A stretch of DNA of 64,000 nt from Salminus brasiliensis (GCF_030463535.1 NC_132898.1:24088162-24152161); one strand, 5' to 3'; positions 1 to 12,204 are shown, counted from the first letter of the stretch. Translations and numbers: made by a program. The notes: generated by a model not told the origin, from the sequence alone.

Positions 1-60
1 TCATACTGGATATTAATGTTATTAGAGCTTCATACTGGATATTAATGTTACTAGAGCTTC
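1..60. repeat. Two tandem copies of a 30-bp unit
   Basis: The window opens with two near-identical 30-bp copies beginning TCATACTGGATATTAATG and ending GAGCTTC. The rest of 1-290 is AT-rich and has no gene feature that I can support. A related phrase, 'attcatactggatt', recurs as a degenerate tandem repeat at 47.6-48.07 kb. Confidence 0.6.
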
Positions 61-290
61 TACAGATGCTCCATCAGTTTTGAATCGTCTGTGTTCATAA
101 TTCTGGACTTGTCTAACATTAAATGTAAAATCATACCATACTTATTTTAAATCTATAGGTATTTAATATATTCCCACCTGAAACTGCCTGAAATTAACTG
201 CACTTTTAATAATTAACGGTTGTACAGTATTGTATGTGTGCAGCATGTTTTTTATATCTAAAATAAAATAATGACCCTTTTTTGTCACAG

Positions 291-392
291 AACCACCGAG
301 CCTCCCATTCACGAAGAACTGCTTCCACAACCACAACTTTCTCCAGCAAACCTGCGACACCTTCTGCATGACCAGCAGGCTGTGAATGCATG
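291..392 (+). CDS. Candidate terminal coding exon of a gene entering from the left (possibly ninj1)
   Basis: A good plus-strand splice acceptor (T-rich run ending tttgtcacag) stands at 281-290. It is followed by a short open stretch, a stop, a long untranslated stretch and a double poly(A) signal at 1242-1255. All three frames are open for 26-33 codons and stop at 369, 383 or 391, so the true frame cannot be chosen without the upstream exon. In mammals NINJ1 lies beside CARD19 and converges on it, so ninj1 would be expected here on the plus strand. No ninjurin transmembrane exon lies inside the window, so this assignment is inference from synteny. The antisense reading (206-529) is also open and I treat it as a shadow. 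Confidence 0.3.
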
Positions 393-886
393 AGCTCCAG
401 TTTCCAGGAGACCTCATAACACATGGTTCTCAGATGAACATGGGCAATCTGTGTGGATGGTGCTCGGATATATGTGTTCCCTTTTGCAAATGAGAACAAA
501 TGAAGATTGCTTTCAAGACCAGTCGTCACAACTTCAGCCTTACTGTTCTTCTTTTCCGCAGAGCCTCTTTTACTACTGCCAGTGTTTCAGTTGTTATGAC
601 GTGCACACATCAGTCTGTATAAACACAAAGAGCTGATCTATTTCTGTATATATTTATTATTTTAGCTCATCCACCTCACTGAGAGCCCCTGTCCTGAAGA
701 CACATGTCCCAATGGCTGTAGCTAGTGCTGTTTTAGCAGATTTAGAAAATAAGAGGGAGATATTTTCTTTTACTGTTCTGCAGGATGTTCCCGTGAGGGC
801 AGATGGGACACTCTTGATGTTTACCCTACTCATATTTTTGGATCAAGTTTTTTTTAATGAAATATCACTGTATGAGCGTATATCAA

Positions 887-918
<32 letters not shown>

Positions 919-1260
919 TTTAAGAAAATGGCCTGCAACGCTGAAGAAGTTTCCCGAATCCAGTAAATCAAGGACAGAACAAATAGTGTAAGCACAAAAA
1001 GATAATATAAGCAGACAGAGGGTGTTTGAATCAAACAGACTGTAGACAACACTGTGCAGCAGAGTCAATGGCCTGATGTTAAAGTACCCTCTACTGGTAA
1101 ATGCCTTCATTACAGACCAGGGGAAAACCTCGCCCCTTTATTTTAGCTTTTATTGTACTTTGATTGTTGACATTGCTGTCAAATCTCAATGTATTATTTT
1201 ATTATTTTTGTTTCATTATCATTAACCATTATTGTGGACCAAATAAATCAATAAAAAGTT
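393..1260 (+). other. Putative 3' UTR with poly(A) signal
   Basis: There is no coding signal between the candidate stop and two overlapping plus-strand AATAAA hexamers at 1242-1247 and 1250-1255. The stretch holds a (TG)n run at 891-918. It fits a roughly 0.9-kb 3' UTR of the gene ending at about 390. The call depends on that exon being real. Confidence 0.35.
1242..1255 (+). terminator. Paired AATAAA polyadenylation signals
   Basis: Two AATAAA hexamers lie 2 bp apart and are followed by a T-rich stretch, the usual layout of a vertebrate cleavage site. They are oriented to end a plus-strand transcript that converges on card19. Confidence 0.45.
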
Positions 1261-1694
1261 TTTAAATGATATTGTTTAATAGTACTGTTGAAATGTTATT
1301 TTTGTATGTACAATATATATTTATAGTGTTTATTATATATTTATTATATAATATATAACTAGGTAATATAAACAAGTAAATTTGGAAATTATATAAATAA
1401 TCATTTAAAAAATGTAATTCATTCATAATATTCTTTGTGTGTGTGTATAGCTATATCTCGCTGCTGTCCAATGAAAAACATTCTCCATTTTTGTCTGTTT
1501 TTAGCTTTCTCCATGGTCTGTAGTAGCTGCTTCTGTACACTGTGTAAATAATTCTGGATGAATAGACCAATAGAAATGCTCTAAATTATTAAAAACGTAT
1601 TTTACACTGACCTCCATTTATAGCTAAGAACCCTTTTGTCTTCTGTAAAGTCAACATTTTAGGGATACATGTTTTTCATTGGACAGTTGGACAG

Positions 1695-1696
<2 letters not shown>

Positions 1697-1779
<83 letters not shown>
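1697..1779. repeat. (TA)n microsatellite
   Basis: About 41 uninterrupted TA dinucleotides. The 'YIYIYI' open frame over it is an artefact of the repeat. Confidence 0.95.
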
Positions 1780-1782
<3 letters not shown>

Positions 1783-2576
1783 ATAATACATAAAAATAAA
1801 CAAGCAAAATAGGCAATGAAAAATAATTGAAACCTCATCATGAAACACAAAAGTATGTATTAAAGTAATTTAATGTTGTAAAAATGACACTGAAAAGACG
1901 CTGTGCATATTTTAGAGTTTCCATTTCCATTAGGCATTGATACAAATAGTTTGGTTTATTATTAGTTGAATTTATGAACTCATCTAATCTGAGCTTTGTT
2001 TAGCAGGGTTCAATTTAATCAATGTATTGCTGAAAGTCTGAAGCCAGGACACATCACACTAATACACTGAATTAGTGTTTACATTCAGACCCAGGAGAAA
2101 CCCCCTGACTTGGTTTTAAAAGGCACAGCTAACAAGGGGGACTAACTGAGTTATTAGCATGTCCTTGTTAGCTTTTTGTCTCCTCATGGACTCCACTGAT
2201 TGTTAACTACATTTGCATTTTTGGCCAAATTATCCATTTGCACCATCAGTAAAATTTCAGATACAGAGACTAACATTCATCATGTTTGGAACAGGGGTTC
2301 CCAGCCCTGTTCCTGGAGATTTACCACCATACACCTTATTGTTTCAACCATAATCACTTGAGCTGAGGCAGTTGGCAAAGCTGCTCAGAAGCATTTAAGA
2401 TTTAGCGCTATGCTGTACTGAACGCTAGGTGACAAGTCCAGGATCAGGATCAGGGTAGAAACTAAAGTCTGACATGTGGTAGATCTCTTTGAAGCAGTTT
2501 AGAACAGGTTTACAGATTTCTGAGGAGTTCTCCGGAGAGCTCGGCTTCAAACTAAGTTTCAAAGTACAGATATACG

Positions 2577-3036
2577 TTATATGGACAAAAGTTTTGGGAC
2601 ACACCTCCTAATCATGGTATTCAAGCGTTTTATTCAATCCCATTGCTACAGGTTCTAAAGAGCTCGCTGAACTCCAGCGTGGTGCTGTAACAGGATGGTG
2701 CTGTCAGGGGTCAGCGGGTGAAATTTCTTCCGTCCTAGATATTCGACTGTAGGTCAACTGTGAGTGATATTATTGAAAAGTGGAAGTGTTTAGGACCCAC
2801 AGCAACTCAGCCACCAAGTCTACACCAGACCACGTAAAGTTACAGAGCAGGGTACGAGTGCTGAGGAGCATAGTGCATTAAAGTCTCTAATGCTCTGCTG
2901 ACTCAATAACTTCAGAGCTCCAAACCTGCTGGTAGAGCTGCAAAGGGGGACCAACTCCATATTAATGCCATGGGTTTAGAACAAGATGTCAAAAAAAGTC
3001 CTGTAGTGCAATTCTTTTGCCCATATAGTGTATCTT
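2577..3036. mobile_element. Non-autonomous DNA transposon, about 460 bp, with inverted ends
   Basis: The left end reads 'atatggacaaaagttttggg' and the right end 'cttttgcccatatagtgta', which are imperfect inverted terminal repeats. The interior has no intact frame. The same type of terminus (consensus near CACTATATGGACAAAAGT) recurs at 36.5, 48.5, 58.4 and 60.2 kb. This type of end is familiar from fish DNA transposons; Tc1/mariner relatedness is inferred. Confidence 0.6.
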
Positions 3037-4900
3037 CAAATGTATAAGGCCAAAGGTGCTAAATCAGAATGAAAGATCCTAACACAAGTTGCTCTAAACA
3101 GTGTAACCTCAAATTCTTTGGATTTCTTCTAACAGTGTTTAAAATGTTACTATAATAATAATAATAATAATAGTATAATAATCTGTGCTCATGGCTCAGA
3201 TTAAAGGCAGCCTGAGTTTGTTATTGTTGGTGTAGAAAGAATAGTTAGAAAAATTAGTGTGATATAACTGATGTCTAGTGAATAATAAATGTCAAGTGTA
3301 TTTGGACACAGCTGGCTTAAGTCAAGCTGCCAGAGCTATAATAACTTTCTTGAGATTTGACGTTTTCATCAAATTAAGGCAGATACATATTTGAAAAGGG
3401 GGCTCTGTGGTCACCCCCTGGGAACCACTGACTCATAAGCTGCCACAATAAACTGCCTTAAATGCCATGTGCGTGTCATCCTGTATAGAAATCTACTGTT
3501 GTATAAAACTGCTCTGACGATTGGCTAACATGTAAACAACCTGAAGGCAATTCAAAACCTGGTTTTTACTGGTATTCCTCATTTCCCATTATTTCCCAAC
3601 TTAGCATAAATACATTTCATTTTCTGTCCACTTTTACTTATAAAACTGCACGACAGCAGCCCCAGCGCTAGCTTAGTGTTAGGAGTATGCTAACAGTATG
3701 ATTGCTGTGTTCAGATATTTTCATATGGAGCATTTGTCAGTCAAATCTGTCTTATGGGTGGAATTATTCAAATATATTCTAGGTCAGTAGTCGGGGTGGG
3801 CAATATGACTATATATTAGTGCTATTGTGATCAATAATACCATAATACACTTTCCTGAGCATATTATGGATACAGTCTGTACTTAAAACGCTAATAAAAT
3901 AAATGCTTCACTACAAACAACAGTGTAATTGAATTTTTGGTCCCGCATCATATTAACTTTTTTTTAATAACTGTGTAATTACATATAACAATCCATGTAA
4001 TAACAGTGAAACTGCTGGTGATGTATTTACCATCTTAGAGGGATTATTCTCGCCCTAGCATAATCCACCTAGAACAGCAAGTACGCCACCAGAAGTTGTT
4101 TTGCAATATTAAGGATTAATAGTGTGTAACTACCCAGTTATTAGAGACACTTAATATATAGCAAGATTAAGCTTTTTCTTTTAATAATGTTACATTTTAA
4201 TCACTGATCATTTTGATAGTATTTAGATAAATCTAGCAATACCTGTGCATTTCAGCTATTTCTACAGAAAAAAATAAAAGTAATTGAGAATTTTGAAAAT
4301 GTATATTTGTGTCATATTGCCCACCCCTAGTGAGCAGTCACCAATGGCCAAGGTCAGAACTCTAAAATATGTCATCTATCTGGTAAAAAACATTCTGATT
4401 AGTTAGAACAACCAGAATAAGAGAGCCTAATTAAAAAAATAACTTTGCAGGACGGTAGATTGTCAAAGGTAAGTTGGTGACCCTTGTTCTATAAGGACTA
4501 ATACCAGGTAGTCCGTTCTTGAGACCATATATTAACAATAACAATACAACCAATTATAATAATAAGTAATATGCTTCTATTGTTAAGGACACTTAAAACT
4601 TCTGAAAGTCAGACTTCTGATCTAGGATCAGTTTTATCTTAAGAAACTCATCCTAGATCAGCTGGTACACCGACGCAGCACTCTGCAGTCTGTCATATAC
4701 CTCGCCAGCAATTTCTGAAGAAAATATAGAAGCTTTAAAAATGGCAGTTGTTGCATTATTTACAGTTACAGTATGTACAGATTCATGCTAACACCCTGAA
4801 GCCGGCTGTTGCGAGGCACTTAAACCTGGGGATCTGAAGCTTTTCCCAAAGAAGATGTAGCCCGGTTTCCATGGTAACACCGTTTGCTGTTATCTCGGCA
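3037..4900. other. Gene-free spacer downstream of card19
   Basis: AT-rich sequence with a short ATA/TAA repeat near 3150-3175 and no exon that I can support. It lies between the putative convergent gene on the left and the last card19 exon. The card19 3' UTR presumably occupies its right edge, but no clear minus-strand poly(A) site could be singled out. Confidence 0.5.
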
Positions 4901-4908
4901 AGCTCATC

Positions 4909-5009
4909 TTATGTGTACCAGATGAGAACTTCTCTGACCTTTCTCCCGATCCCAAGAGCGGCAAGACCAAGGGCACTGCTTGAGCCCGACACACTCTTAA
5001 AGTCTGTAT

Positions 5010-5044
<35 letters not shown>

Positions 5045-8000
5045 AAACAATTTATATAGTATAAAATATATAAAATATACTAATACTACAAATATATCGA
5101 TTATATAACAACACACACAGGGTTTGTATGATTATATAGTTAAGCGCAGTTGAACAGCTCATACCCCCATGGTAATATAACAAAGCTGCTCCTACAACTG
5201 CAGTGAAACAGCTCAGAAAGAACACTGGACCTGGATTAAAGCAGAGAGAGGATGATCATCACAAATGAGAAATACATGCAAAAGAATGTGTGTAAAATGT
5301 CTGTGTGTGTGTTTGTGTGTGTGTGTATGCATCATGCGAGTTACCCTGATCATTCAGCACAAATCTGTTTGTTGGGATGACAGCTGGACTCGGAACTGGA
5401 CCCAGGGACTCTGGAATAACCAAACCAATAAATATATAATCACGCAGACACAGGGTTTAATATTCAGAGATTAATATATAGACATGTTATTCAGTTAGTA
5501 CTATAAATTAAATTATTACTATGAATTATTGTGTATTTCCTATGAATAATTCAGTAATTACAACAAGTATGCTGTATTAAGTATTAATGCATACTTAGTT
5601 ATTATTTATTTGGTCATTATTTATTTGGTAAGTATGAATTATTTGATAAATATTATTCAATATTGTCAATAAGTATTTTGGATTTTACAGTTCCTACTAT
5701 TAAATATTCAGTAAATATTAGCAATTGTCCAGTACAAATAAGTATTACTCATTGTTCAGTGAGCGTTATGAATTGTTTAGTAAGAATTATGAATTATTCA
5801 GTAAGTACTATGAATTGTACAGTAGTATTATTATATGTTCAGTAAGTATAATGATTAGTTTAGTAAGCATTATAATTATTAGGTAAGTATTATGATTTGT
5901 CCAGTACATATTATGAACTGTCCAGTAAGCATTATGGTTAGGTAGTATTATAAATTATTCAGTTAGTATTGTGACAGTATTGTCCAGTAGGTTTTTGAAA
6001 TATTCCAGTATAATTGCCACGAATAATCCAAAACATACTATAAATTATTCAGTAATTATTGTGAATTATCCAGTATGTATTTACTCAGTATTTACTATAA
6101 ATTATTCCGTTTTTATTATAAAAGATTCTGTAACCTAATTACAATGTTTAATCAGCAGAAGGCCGATGAGTAGAATCAGTTTCATTTGTCTAGCTGTCTA
6201 GATACAAATCCAACCACAGTGTTGGGTTGGCCTATTGTGTTTGAGCGGTGCTAATTACAGAGGTGTTTCTGAGTGGTTGTTTAAGATAGAGCTAAACTCA
6301 GGAGGCCTAGGAGTTATGTTAGAGTCTTGAGTTCTGATGCAACAGAATGGGTAGGAAAACAAATAAAGATCAGGAATTTACTGCAGGTATACGGTAGATA
6401 TGGGTTTTACACTATTGTAAGCTACAGAAAGAAAAAAAATAGATGCCCTCTTTCCTACATTCTATGATTTGGGACTTTAACAGGCGCTTACCTGTGCGGC
6501 GACGGAGGCGTGTGGGCAGGCTGAAATACACCTCCTCCACGTGCAGGTGGAGAGCGCGGTAGAACTCTCTGCACGCCTCCTCCCCTTTCTCCTGCAGGTA
6601 CGTCAGCAGCTCGGCCAGGCGCACACAGGTGGGCACGTCCAGATCCCGGAACTGCACAGAAGAAAATAATGTCAACGGACCGTCCACTTTATTGGAAACG
6701 TCTAACTTGACATCCACTATTTAGGTTTACAGACTGCAGTCCATCCGGCACTACACAATGTACCAGACCCCTCTACTCCATTCATCTTTGATTAGTCTTT
6801 TTACACACATTACTGAAGCTTTTCAAAAGGTCAGTGCCACTGCTAGGTTAAAAGAGGGTCCACCACCCAAAAATATCCACCCGAAAACAGCTTTGTGGTC
6901 AGAAAACCACCACTGATGAAGGGCTAGTAGAGCAGTGGTTCTTAAACCAGTCCTCAGGGCCTCCTAGACGACCCACATGTTTGCTGTATCCTGTAATATT
7001 ATCCCGTAACACATAATATCAGAGCAAAATATGGACCATTTGAGGGGCCACGACTGGTTTGAAAACAACTGGGCATCAATAGATGGGCTACAGTCCGACA
7101 CTCCACACCAGCAAGGTGGTCTGTGTAGGTTCAGCATACACAGGAGCCTTGAATGGCATTTTGAAGATGGTTCTCTGAGAATGCCTCTGGCCATGAAGAT
7201 AACAAGTCTATACCTGGAGTCTTTTTCGTTAAAAGTCTTACCCTGGTGGCCTCCTTGTCAGTGAGGATCTGAGGGTAGATCCGGTTTAGCTGCAGAATAA
7301 GTTTATCCACCAGCTCCGTGTCCAGACGGCGGTCAGACCTCAGGAACCAGCTGTCCACCCGTAACTGCTCGTGGAAGCTCTCTGTCGTTCACAAAGAAAC
7401 AGATACACACAACAACACTTTCACAAGCATTCATATTTTTCCATATCATTTTCTGCATGATGACATTTGTAAACACAGTCAGTCAGAGTGGGTTTGGTGT
7501 GAAACGGTCTATTCCAGAGAAACTTCTTCCTAGTGGTGGTGAATAGAAGCAGACATGGTTGGTGTGGCCCAACAGGTAACACCACTACATGCCACTGAGC
7601 TACCACACCATGTGGGAGACTGGGGTTCGATTCCCGGTCTGGGGGACTATTCTGCGCTACACAAATAAAGAGTCCTTGGGCAAGACTCCTAACACTACAT
7701 TGGCCCACCTCTGTAATACGAGTAACCTTGTAAGTCGCTCTGGATAAGAGCGTCAGCTAAATGCCATAAATGTAAATGTAACATCTGAAGAGTAGGCTGC
7801 CTCACAGAAAGTTAGTACACCAAATGACTGTGAATACACTGTCTTTTTGAGCTTTGAGAAGATACGGGGCTAAAACTTCAGGGTGGAGGGATACATGCAG
7901 AACGTTGTGAGGCAAAATAGCCCCCACAGAAAACTCTCAGATTTTTTCTCAGATTTGCCACTATTTTATCACAGTCATCAACATCTATATCACACTTAGA

Positions 8001-8643
8001 GGGCATGTGAAGCTTTACTAAAGTTCAAGATATAATTGATATAATTCCCCCTAAATAAACCAGTTTGTACACCACCAGGTGTGATACTATGCTTGACCAC
8101 CAGTGGGCGCTACGCAGGCAAATTATACATGGATTAAAATTAACATAAAGTGACAGACTTTTGTTCATATTAACTATCATTCATATCATATTATGTACAC
8201 GCATCGTTTACTATTATGCCTGAACGATGTAAATAAATGCTTTATAATAATAATTAAACAAGTATGTGTCAGGAAAGTTGAAGGAAACCTGTTGACAGTC
8301 TGCGGTTGACTGAACCCAGGCTGGCTACGTGGACGGCTTACCAAACAGACCCAGCCACTCAGACTCAGAGCAGTCAAAGGTCGACAGAATTTAGTGAGGA
8401 AGCTCCTTAAAAGTGTAGGAATAACTGTGCAGCAAAGCTCAATGACAAGCTGAGGTGAGCTGAGGATCCCGTATCTGCGCATTTTCTTGAAGTTGGAGCC
8501 AAAACCAGCATAAAGCTCTTAGTTTCCAACTGAAGACGTGTACAGCTCTCTAATACCCGCCGATAATGTAGAAACACTCTTCACAGCGCTGCTCGGGTTG
8601 TAAGGTTAAGTGAAAGTGCCCGTGTTTGAAACCAACCTCCCAT
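4909..8643 (-). CDS. card19: CARD19 (caspase recruitment domain protein 19, BinCARD-like), 5 coding exons
   Basis: Exons (minus strand): 8637-8643, 7242-7381, 6492-6651, 5165-5230, 4909-5003; 468 nt, 155 aa plus stop. All junctions are GT-AG and every phase fits (1,0,1,1). The protein starts MGESFHEQL. Residues 1-102 form the CARD, with the family-like stretches LVDKLILQLNRIYPQIL and CREFYRALHLHVEEVYF. Exon 4 encodes a single membrane helix (GPVFFLSCFTAVVGAALLYY) and exon 5 a short basic tail ending WYT. Human CARD19 (BinCARD-2, 183 aa from memory) has the same order of CARD, linker, helix and tail, and is reported as mitochondrial with a link to BCL10/NF-kB signalling. The fish linker is much shorter: the helix follows RLRRRT directly. 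An extra small linker exon cannot be excluded. The weakest junction is the exon 1 donor (GGGAG|GTTGGT). Intron 1 carries a SINE. Confidence 0.8.
5009..5042. repeat. (AC)n microsatellite beside the last card19 acceptor
   Basis: A run of about 16 CA units lies 5 bp upstream (in transcript sense) of the acceptor of card19 exon 5. On the minus strand it reads (TG)n and so forms part of the acceptor's upstream tract. Confidence 0.9.
5480..6130. repeat. Degenerate tandem array, 'ATTATTCAGTAAGTATTATGA' type
   Basis: About 650 bp of diverged copies of a roughly 22-26 bp unit built on 'ttcagtaagtattatgaatt' fill card19 intron 3. Related arrays occur at 21.12-21.50, 24.80-25.13, 28.29-28.69 and 54.95-55.09 kb. 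There is no coding potential. Confidence 0.7.
7556..7790 (+). mobile_element. tRNA-derived SINE with L2-type 3' tail
   Basis: A pol III B-box (GGTTCGATTCC, near 7624) lies in a tRNA-like head. It is followed by the tail 'aagtcgctctggataagagc', which continues GTCAGCTAAATG and ends in ATAAATGTAAATGTAA. This tail is shared by fish SINEs mobilised by an L2-like LINE. The element lies in card19 intron 1, antisense to the gene. Confidence 0.8.
8097..8110 (+). promoter_or_regulatory. CTCF-like core motif
   Basis: CCACCAGTGGGCGC matches the CTCF core CCASYAGRKGGCRS at 13 of 14 positions. It lies in card19 intron 1, about 530 bp downstream of the start codon. Confidence 0.35.
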
Positions 8644-8830
8644 GTTGGATCCTCTTGTCCTGCCCTTTGTTTGGACACGTCGGGCACTCCCATCACATGA
8701 GGGGCGGGGCCAGAGCTTGACAGGCAGGAAAGGAAAGGGAACCCGTGGTAAACATAACCACGCCCACTCAAGGGCTGCAACGCATTACAGGCACGGTAGA
8801 GGGCGCCCGAGAGACAGCGAGCAAACATGA
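8637..8830 (-). promoter_or_regulatory. card19 5' UTR and proximal promoter
   Basis: This is the only GC-rich stretch near the gene. Upstream of the ATG at 8643 it holds a TCACATGA element (8693-8700, MITF/TFE-type E-box) immediately followed by a GGGGCGGGGCC GC box (8701-8711), and further up the motif CCACGCCC. There is no TATA box. This fits a housekeeping-type promoter; the exact start site is unknown. Confidence 0.45.
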
Positions 8831-8866
8831 ACGTACATCTCTGTAACCATTCAGAATATAGTAAAT

Positions 8867-8915
8867 TATTATTATTATTATTATTAATTATTATTAATAA
8901 TAATATTATTATAAT
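8867..8915. repeat. (ATT)n / (TAA)n trinucleotide run
   Basis: An imperfect ATT/TAA repeat. The rest of 8.83-10.9 kb is AT-rich and shows no exon; it also contains (CAA)n at 9383-9406. Confidence 0.8.
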
Positions 8916-10910
8916 ACTACAGCATTAATTATGCAAGCTGATGTGCAAGCTGCAATTGTTCTAAAACAGTGTTGTTTTTTTATGGGAGAAGGTGCCAGCA
9001 CTGCAGCTTGCTGGGTATCGGTTGGCTGAGCCAAAGAAACAGATCATGAATCATAAATCAATCATATCAATATTAATAGATCATAAATCTGTGTATTAGA
9101 GACCCTGTGGAAGATGGTCTGATTAGATTATCTTGGCTTTGCTTGCTGATGAGATAAAGGTGAAGTTTAATTTTACTTCTAAATTTGAGCTTCCTCCAAG
9201 TGATCAGTCAGTTTGCTGTATGTGATTTTGGCTCTGCATGCATTAATATTAATATGAGACTGGACCACGTGGCATGTTGCAGGAAGACCACTGGAATAAA
9301 AATACTTTACTTTATATTGGCTCATATTTAAATATTATTACTTGTACTATGTGTTCATGTTTGGTTGGTTATTGTACTTAACAACAACAACAACAACAAC
9401 AACAAATAGTAAAAAATAATAAATTAAGTAATAAAACAAACTAAATAAAGAAGTTGTACACACCCATGTGCATTTTCCTGGCCAAAAAAGGCCATAAATA
9501 AATAAATATGTAAAATAAATGTATTTGTTTATAAATTAAAATACAAATAAAATAAAATAAAAATAATGAATAAAAAAATAAATCACATATTTCCCAAAGC
9601 AAACTAAAGTCAAATGTAAATGCAAATATGAAAAACAACACAAAAGCAGTATTTTTTCAGTCTGGTTTATTTTGCCATTTAAGAACCGTAACACATTGCA
9701 TTGCCATGGCTCCCATGACATTTAGCTTCTCAACTTTCCCTTGAAATGCACCACAGAAATGACCAAACAAGTTTCTTTTTGTTCATTAAAAAACGTCCAG
9801 CTTTGTAGCTAGTAATAAAAAAGCGCCAGACTGCTGACCACAGCCTAGTCTGTAATTCAAGTAGACATAAAACAGCAAGACATTCAACAGCCTACAACAC
9901 TCAGCTTAACACACACACAAACATTACATATACATACATACACACATATGCGTAACAGTCTAACATTAGCTGATGTCACGGGTTATGAATAAATATCACT
10001 GAACAACATTATTTCATATGTTAAAAAAAAAGAAAAGAAAAGCAAAAGCTGTCTGAAGTAAAAACTGGACAAAGTGATCTGAGCATGATGGGATAAAATG
10101 CACTTAATTAGCTAATTCCAAAAACGCTGACAGGTTTTCATTGTCCCAACAAATGGGTTCAGTTGAAATGGTGAGTTTCTGCTTATGAAGTTAGTAATAA
10201 AGTTACATAATGAAAGATTGACATTTAAAGGGGGATTGTACTTATTTTACTAAGTTCTTTGCATAACTCAGAAATCAGAGTGGGAGTTTGGTTTGAAATT
10301 TGATTAATTGCAAAGAAACTTACTGACTCAGATTTCTTTACAGCGGTGATGAAAGGAACCAGACGTCAGTCGCCATGACAACACCAAGTTAGCTATATTT
10401 TATTTAAAGGGGACTACTTTTCTTGACTCACAGCATGCATCCCTCTGTCTAGGTCCAAGGATCAAAATCTTGTTATTAAGATGATGCAAAACAGCATCTC
10501 AGGCATCAGGCCTTATATTTCTAACCATTTGGTGAAATGTTCTGGTTCCATTCCATTCTGGTGAGCAATTCGGTCATGGCAGGTTTCACACCAAGCCCAC
10601 TCTGAATGACTTTGTTTACATCTGAACTGATGAATTATGCAGGACCTTAGAAAATTTGGCAAAATTCCCCTTTATTAGTCAAACTGATACACAGCCACTA
10701 GTACACAGCTCAAAAAACATACACTATTCACCAGCACGGCGTCTCGTCCATGTTGAAAACGGTGCAGAGAACAGACGGAGCTTAATACTGAACCAAACAC
10801 TGAAAACACTGAAGACTGCTGCTCTCCTTATAAATGTGTTAATAGTTTTATAAAAGGCACAAGTGGTCTACAAGGAGACTTCTTCAAAAGCTTCTCCATT
10901 TTTTTTGTTG

Positions 10911-11053
10911 TTAAAACCCGATCCTGACCTTGTCCAAATACTTGCCGAGCTCTGGAGTGGAGAGAGAGGTTTTAGCTTGCACTGAAGCCAGCGTTGTGGT
11001 GATCCACTCTGAAACATACTCCAGCGCTTCCTGGAGTAACGAAATGTAGTTTT
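10911..11053 (-). CDS. Unassigned exon-like open segment, possible terminal exon
   Basis: The minus-strand frame reads as a plausible helical C-terminus of about 47 residues: it begins ENYISLLQEALEYVSEWI and ends TPELGKYLDKVRIGF followed by TAA at 10911. A stop lies immediately upstream (about 11064), so an acceptor near 11053 would be needed; the candidate there (ctgaaag) is weak. I recognise no family. No partner exons with good splice signals were found between here and bicd2. The plus strand is also open across the same bases (ending at a TAG near 11047). It could be the last exon of an unknown gene, an alternative terminal exon of bicd2, a decayed relic, or chance. Confidence 0.25.
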
Positions 11054-11898
11054 CTTTCAGTTTTTAGGACACAAAAGTGTCAAAACAGCGTGAGAATGAA
11101 CTTCTGCCTCTCTTGTATCGATAAGAATAAGACATACACACCTTTCTTAAACCTGTAACTACAGTTTTCCCTGGGTTTCTCTCAGAATATGGCAGAAAAG
11201 AATCCATAATATAGTTAAAAAAAAGTAATAATAAAATAACACAATTATATTATCTTTTATGTTAAATACATAATATTAAAGGAGTGGTGTCCACTGAAAT
11301 GTGTATGTCTTATATAATGTGGAGAAATGTCAAAAGTGCAGTTAAAAAAAAGCCCCACTTTATAATACATGTCTGTAAGAACTGTGTAATTACACAATTA
11401 ATAGTCCATGCAGTAACAGCATAAGTGCTGGCTGTGTATTCACCTGTTACAGATGGATTAGTGGAACAGCTTACATAATTACACATGTGTATCAACTGCA
11501 GGTTTAACTCATTATGTTATGCAGTATTATAAAAGCAGCAGTTCATACCAAACTATTACACATTTATAACATAAGAGGGACATATACTGTTCCAGCTACT
11601 GAGATCCACGTGTGTGATTACACTTTGCCGAGTCAAAACTGAAGGTGGTACACCTGTGTGTACAACTGTAGCCCATCTGTAACATTGAAAAGAAAGGATC
11701 AGCACTAGGGACAATGCTGTTCGATTAATTATTAATGTGTAATAACAGTTATTAGACATACTATATAAAGTGTGACCAAAAAAAAAAAAAATGAGAGAAC
11801 AAACTTGAACTAAGAAAGAAGAAAGACAGAAGACCAAAGCTGCAGGACTCCTTAAATATTATTAAGCGCATTTGCCTGCATAACTAAGGAAGGGAAGG

Positions 11899-11901
<3 letters not shown>

Positions 11902-11960
<59 letters not shown>
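11902..11960. repeat. (GT)n microsatellite
   Basis: About 28 GT units, uninterrupted. Confidence 0.95.
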
Positions 11961-12204
11961 ACTTGTGTACTTTGAAGCGCTCTGGAGCAGGACTGTCAGT
12001 GGCAGGGCGATTTGCTTTGCAGTCAGGGACTAACCACTGTTCTCCTGGGCAACTACAATTACTGTAAGATTAAAAAATACATAAAAATCATCATTAGAAT
12101 CATCACAGCGATTTCAGTCATACCGAATAATTTAATAATTGTATTTACAATTGATACAAATCATTTAAGGGAAAAGTTAAAGAGTAAAGCAAAGTAACAC
12201 AACT

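Noticed and set aside
206-529. 107-aa minus-strand open frame
   Set aside because: It overlaps the better-supported plus-strand terminal exon and its stop/poly(A) context. No acceptor or donor fits it, and card19 already has its last exon at 4909-5003.
1659-1850. Tyrosine-isoleucine open frames (also at 27999-28184 and 56252-56449)
   Set aside because: Translation of (TA)n microsatellites.
7600-7650. A tRNA gene at the B-box near 7624 (and near 33798)
   Set aside because: There is no closed cloverleaf, and the B-box is embedded in SINE sequence; these are tRNA-derived SINE heads.
8186-8482. 98-aa minus-strand open frame upstream of card19 exon 2, tested as first exon
   Set aside because: Its only good donor (TTTG|GTAAGC near 8340) leaves the required phase with an in-frame stop and no ATG. 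The 7-nt exon at 8637 fits both phase and N-terminus.
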